Positions 61,642 to 64,000 of a stretch of 64,000 nt of DNA are shown in pieces. The position numbers were made by a program, and so were the translations under genes. The notes below the pieces were generated by a model. It saw nothing but the letters and a program-made list of their open reading frames with translations. It searched no databases and had not been told where the DNA came from. The number at the start of each line of letters is the position of its first letter. Position 1 is the first letter of the stretch. This DNA comes from Cafeteria roenbergensis. Taxonomy: Eukaryota > Sar > Bigyra > Bicosoecida > Cafeteriaceae. Location of the stretch: assembly GCA_008330645.1 (NCBI GenBank), contig VLTN01000036.1, forward strand, positions 124,001 through 188,000. Reading direction: 5' to 3'.

Positions 61642-64000
61642 ATGGACGAGTCGGCCGTGTCGGCCGCGCTGGAGGCAGTGCCTCACCTTCGGTCGATGGA
61701 CAGCGACCTGCTGGCCTACCTGGCGAGCATGATCGCTGCGCAGCCCGAGAGCGTCACCCCCGCAGTTCTCGCGGACACCGTGGGCCCGTTCTTTGACTCC
61801 GCCGGGGTGGCTGAGACCGCTGGCGGGGCCGAGATGCTCTGCAAGGCAATCCTGTCCCACATTCGCACTGGCAGCGTCGGCCCGGGCATTCCCCGCAAGG
61901 CCGCGTCGTCCGCGGCAGGTGCGGGCGCAGGCGCTGGGAGCAGCGGCGTGCCCGTCCCCGCCGTGGGGGGCGGCCGCCGTGGCCGCCGCGCGCGCCGCGG
62001 CGCTGACCCGGCCGCCGCCGCCGCCAGCCGCGCCGCCGAAAAGGCCGCCGCCGCAGCAGCAGCTGCCGCGGCGTCCTCCCGCCGCGCTGCCGCCGCGGCC
62101 GCTGCCGCCGCCGAGGAGGAGGACGCCGCCCCTCGCCTTCTGTCCGCGCCCGTGCACGTGGGCGCCCGGGAGGCCGCGGCCCACGCCAAGGACAGCCGCT
62201 CGGGCATGCTGGACTTCCTTTGGGGTCGCGAGGACAACGCCTACCTCAACCAGAACAAGGTCACGGAGTACGTCATGTCGGCCAAGGACCAGGAGAAGTA
62301 TGCCAAGCGCGTGGACCGCTGGCAGCGCCGGCAGGCTGCTATGGAGCGGAAATCCAAAAAGGGGAGGAGGGGGTACATTGCGCCGCCGCCCATTGCGGGC
62401 GAGGCTGCCTCCGGCGCGGGCGGCGCCAGCGCCCCCGTGGACTTCACCCCCGTCTCCGCGGAGGAGGAGGCAGCGGCGGCCAAGAACGTGGATATCGAGC
62501 GCTTCACAATGGGCTTCGCGGGCCTGTCGCTGCTTGAGAACACGGAGCTCAAGATCATCCTCGGCCGCAAGTACGGCCTCATCGGCCAGAACGGGTCCGG
62601 CAAGACCACGCTGCTGCGCCAGCTGGCCCGGCGGGAGGTGGAGGGTCTCCCCAAGGGCCTGACCATTCTGCACGTGCAGCAGGAGGTGCGCGGCTCAGAC
62701 GCCACCGTGCTCGACACGGTCATGGCCAGCGAGGTGGAGCGCGAGACCCTCATGCGGGAGGAGGAGGAGCTGGGCGCCAAGATCGAGGCGCGAGAGGCCA
62801 CCATCGCAGCGCTGGAGGCCGACCTGGAGGCCGCCGAGGCGGCGGCGACGGCGGATCCGGCCAAGGCCGAGGCCATCCTCGCGGAGCTCGGGACGCTCCA
62901 CAAGCAGGACGACGACGACACCGTGCGCATTCAGGAGATCTACGAGCGCCTGGAGCGACTGGACGCCGCCTCGGCAGAGGCCCGCGCCGCCGAGGTGCTG
63001 GGCGGTCTCGGCTTCTCGACCACCATGCAGCAGCTGCCCACCCGCGCCCTGTCCGGCGGCTGGCGTATGCGCGTGGCCCTGGCCTGCGCAATCTTTGTCC
63101 GGCCAGACATCCTCTGCCTGGACGAGCCGACCAACCACGTGGACTTCCCAGCCATCGCCTGGCTCGAGGACTACCTCTCCAAGTACAAGTCCACTTGCAT
63201 CATCGTCTCCCACGACCGCCACTTCCTCAACCACGTTGCAACGGACATTGTGCACCTGTCGCACAAGAAGCTCCATTACTACAGGGGCAACTACGACGAG
63301 TTCGTCACCTCCAGGGCGGAGATGCTTCGGCACTCCACGCGCGCGGCGGCGGCAGCCGACGCCAAGAAGGCCCACATCCAGGAGTTCATCGACAAGTTCC
63401 GGGCCAACGCCAAGAAGGCGTCGCTCGTGCAGAGCCGTATCAAGGCCCTCTCGCGCATCGACTCAGTCACCGTGGCGTCGGACGATCCGGCGTGGTCGTT
63501 CGAGTTCCCGGAGCCCTCCGACCTCGGCGGGGCGAGCTCCGTCATCCAGATCAAGGACGTCGGCTTCGGGTACGATCCTTCCAAGATGCTCTTCCGCGGC
63601 GTGAACATGGGCATCTCGATGGACAGCCGCATCGGCATCCTGGGCCCCAACGGCGTGGGAAAGTCCACGCTGATCAAGCTGGTCATGGGCCAGCTGGCGG
63701 CCGTGGAGGGGGCGGTCGTGCCGCACCCCAAGCTGGAGGTGGCCTTCTTCTCGCAGCACCACGAGGAGCAGATGGACCTCGAGAAGAGCCCTCTGGAGAT
63801 GCTGGTGGACATCAACCCCGGCACCGACGAAACCGCGGCCCGCGCCCACCTCGGCAGGTTCAACCTGTCCGGGGAGCTCGCCCTGCAGCGCATCGGGTCG
63901 CTCAGCGGTGGCCAGAAGAGCCGCGTGTCGTTCGCGCTCATGTCCTTCAGGGCCCCGCACGTGCTGGTGATGGACGAGGTCACCAACCACCTCGACATCG
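61642..64000 (+). CDS. ABCF3: ABCF3/GCN20-type ABC ATPase, partial (3' end off window)
   Basis: One open frame from the ATG in GCAGCCATGG to the right edge (786 codons) with no intron seen. The N-terminal helical domain (HLRSMDSDLLAYLASMI) is the one that links GCN20/ABCF3 to GCN1; an Ala-rich linker follows. First ABC cassette: Walker A GQNGSGKTT (about residue 315), signature LSGGW, Walker B ILCLDEPTNHVD. Second cassette: GPNGVGKST (about 667), LSGGQ (about 754), VLVMDEVTNHLD. There are no membrane spans, as expected for soluble ABCF proteins, which act at ribosomes and in GCN2-dependent amino-acid starvation sensing. The second Walker B reads DEV where DEP is usual. The final D-loop/H-loop region is outside the window. 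Confidence 0.94.
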   Translation, partial: MDESAVSAALEAVPHLRSMDSDLLAYLASMIAAQPESVTPAVLADTVGPFFDSAGVAETAGGAEMLCKAILSHIRTGSVGPGIPRKAASSAAGAGAGAGSSGVPVPAVGGGRRGRRARRGADPAAAAASRAAEKAAAAAAAAAASSRRAAAAAAAAAEEEDAAPRLLSAPVHVGAREAAAHAKDSRSGMLDFLWGREDNAYLNQNKVTEYVMSAKDQEKYAKRVDRWQRRQAAMERKSKKGRRGYIAPPPIAGEAASGAGGASAPVDFTPVSAEEEAAAAKNVDIERFTMGFAGLSLLENTELKIILGRKYGLIGQNGSGKTTLLRQLARREVEGLPKGLTILHVQQEVRGSDATVLDTVMASEVERETLMREEEELGAKIEAREATIAALEADLEAAEAAATADPAKAEAILAELGTLHKQDDDDTVRIQEIYERLERLDAASAEARAAEVLGGLGFSTTMQQLPTRALSGGWRMRVALACAIFVRPDILCLDEPTNHVDFPAIAWLEDYLSKYKSTCIIVSHDRHFLNHVATDIVHLSHKKLHYYRGNYDEFVTSRAEMLRHSTRAAAAADAKKAHIQEFIDKFRANAKKASLVQSRIKALSRIDSVTVASDDPAWSFEFPEPSDLGGASSVIQIKDVGFGYDPSKMLFRGVNMGISMDSRIGILGPNGVGKSTLIKLVMGQLAAVEGAVVPHPKLEVAFFSQHHEEQMDLEKSPLEMLVDINPGTDETAARAHLGRFNLSGELALQRIGSLSGGQKSRVSFALMSFRAPHVLVMDEVTNHLDI

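Overview
The window is nuclear DNA from a very GC-rich, flagellated protist. Genes are split by short introns with GTGAG (sometimes GTCAG) donors and CGCAG-type acceptors. Protein families are eukaryotic (GCN5 acetyltransferase, ARP4-like actin-related protein, BRCA2, ABCF3/GCN20, a four-repeat cation channel). An IQUB orthologue, a ciliary radial-spoke component, implies a motile cilium. A bicosoecid-like heterotrophic stramenopile would fit the base composition, but the sequence does not prove it.

Layout, left to right. 1-1205 (-): end of an unknown gene running off the left edge. 1434-2978 (+): four-span membrane protein with one frameshift. 3625-6550 (-): IQUB, head-to-head with 6875-9421 (+) ARP4/ACTL6-like. 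9942-12040 (+): coiled-coil/BTB-T1 (KCTD-like) protein. 13370-16052 (+): ankyrin protein in which each 33-residue repeat is one 99-bp exon inside a 343-bp tandemly amplified exon-intron unit. 16.5-18.3 kb: dispersed repeat, an unknown 277-aa gene and a non-LTR retrotransposon remnant. 18510-20675 (-): zeta-type P-loop kinase with a long low-complexity tail.

20.8-41.06 kb is a large direct duplication. The ancestral order was: a putative type II membrane glycosyltransferase (+), a 24-TM four-repeat channel (-), then the 3' end of BRCA2 (-). In the left copy the channel is intact, the glycosyltransferase is frameshifted and the BRCA2 piece is a remnant interrupted by a dispersed repeat. In the right copy the glycosyltransferase is intact, the channel has lost 3.9 kb plus a frameshift, and BRCA2 is the full gene.

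40818-55632 (-) is the most remarkable locus: an essentially intronless BRCA2 of about 4,940 codons with an N-terminal RanBP2-type zinc finger, 29 near-identical BRC (RAD51-binding) repeats and a C-terminal helical/OB-fold DNA-binding region. It is head-to-head with GCN5 (55835-59551, +). A small CxxC/RS-rich protein (59975-61344, -) is head-to-head with ABCF3/GCN20 (61642 onward, +), which runs off the right edge.

Three divergent gene pairs share gaps of 200-330 bp that are probable bidirectional promoters. All exon models are inferred by eye from splice motifs, phase and protein conservation; no alignment or search was run.
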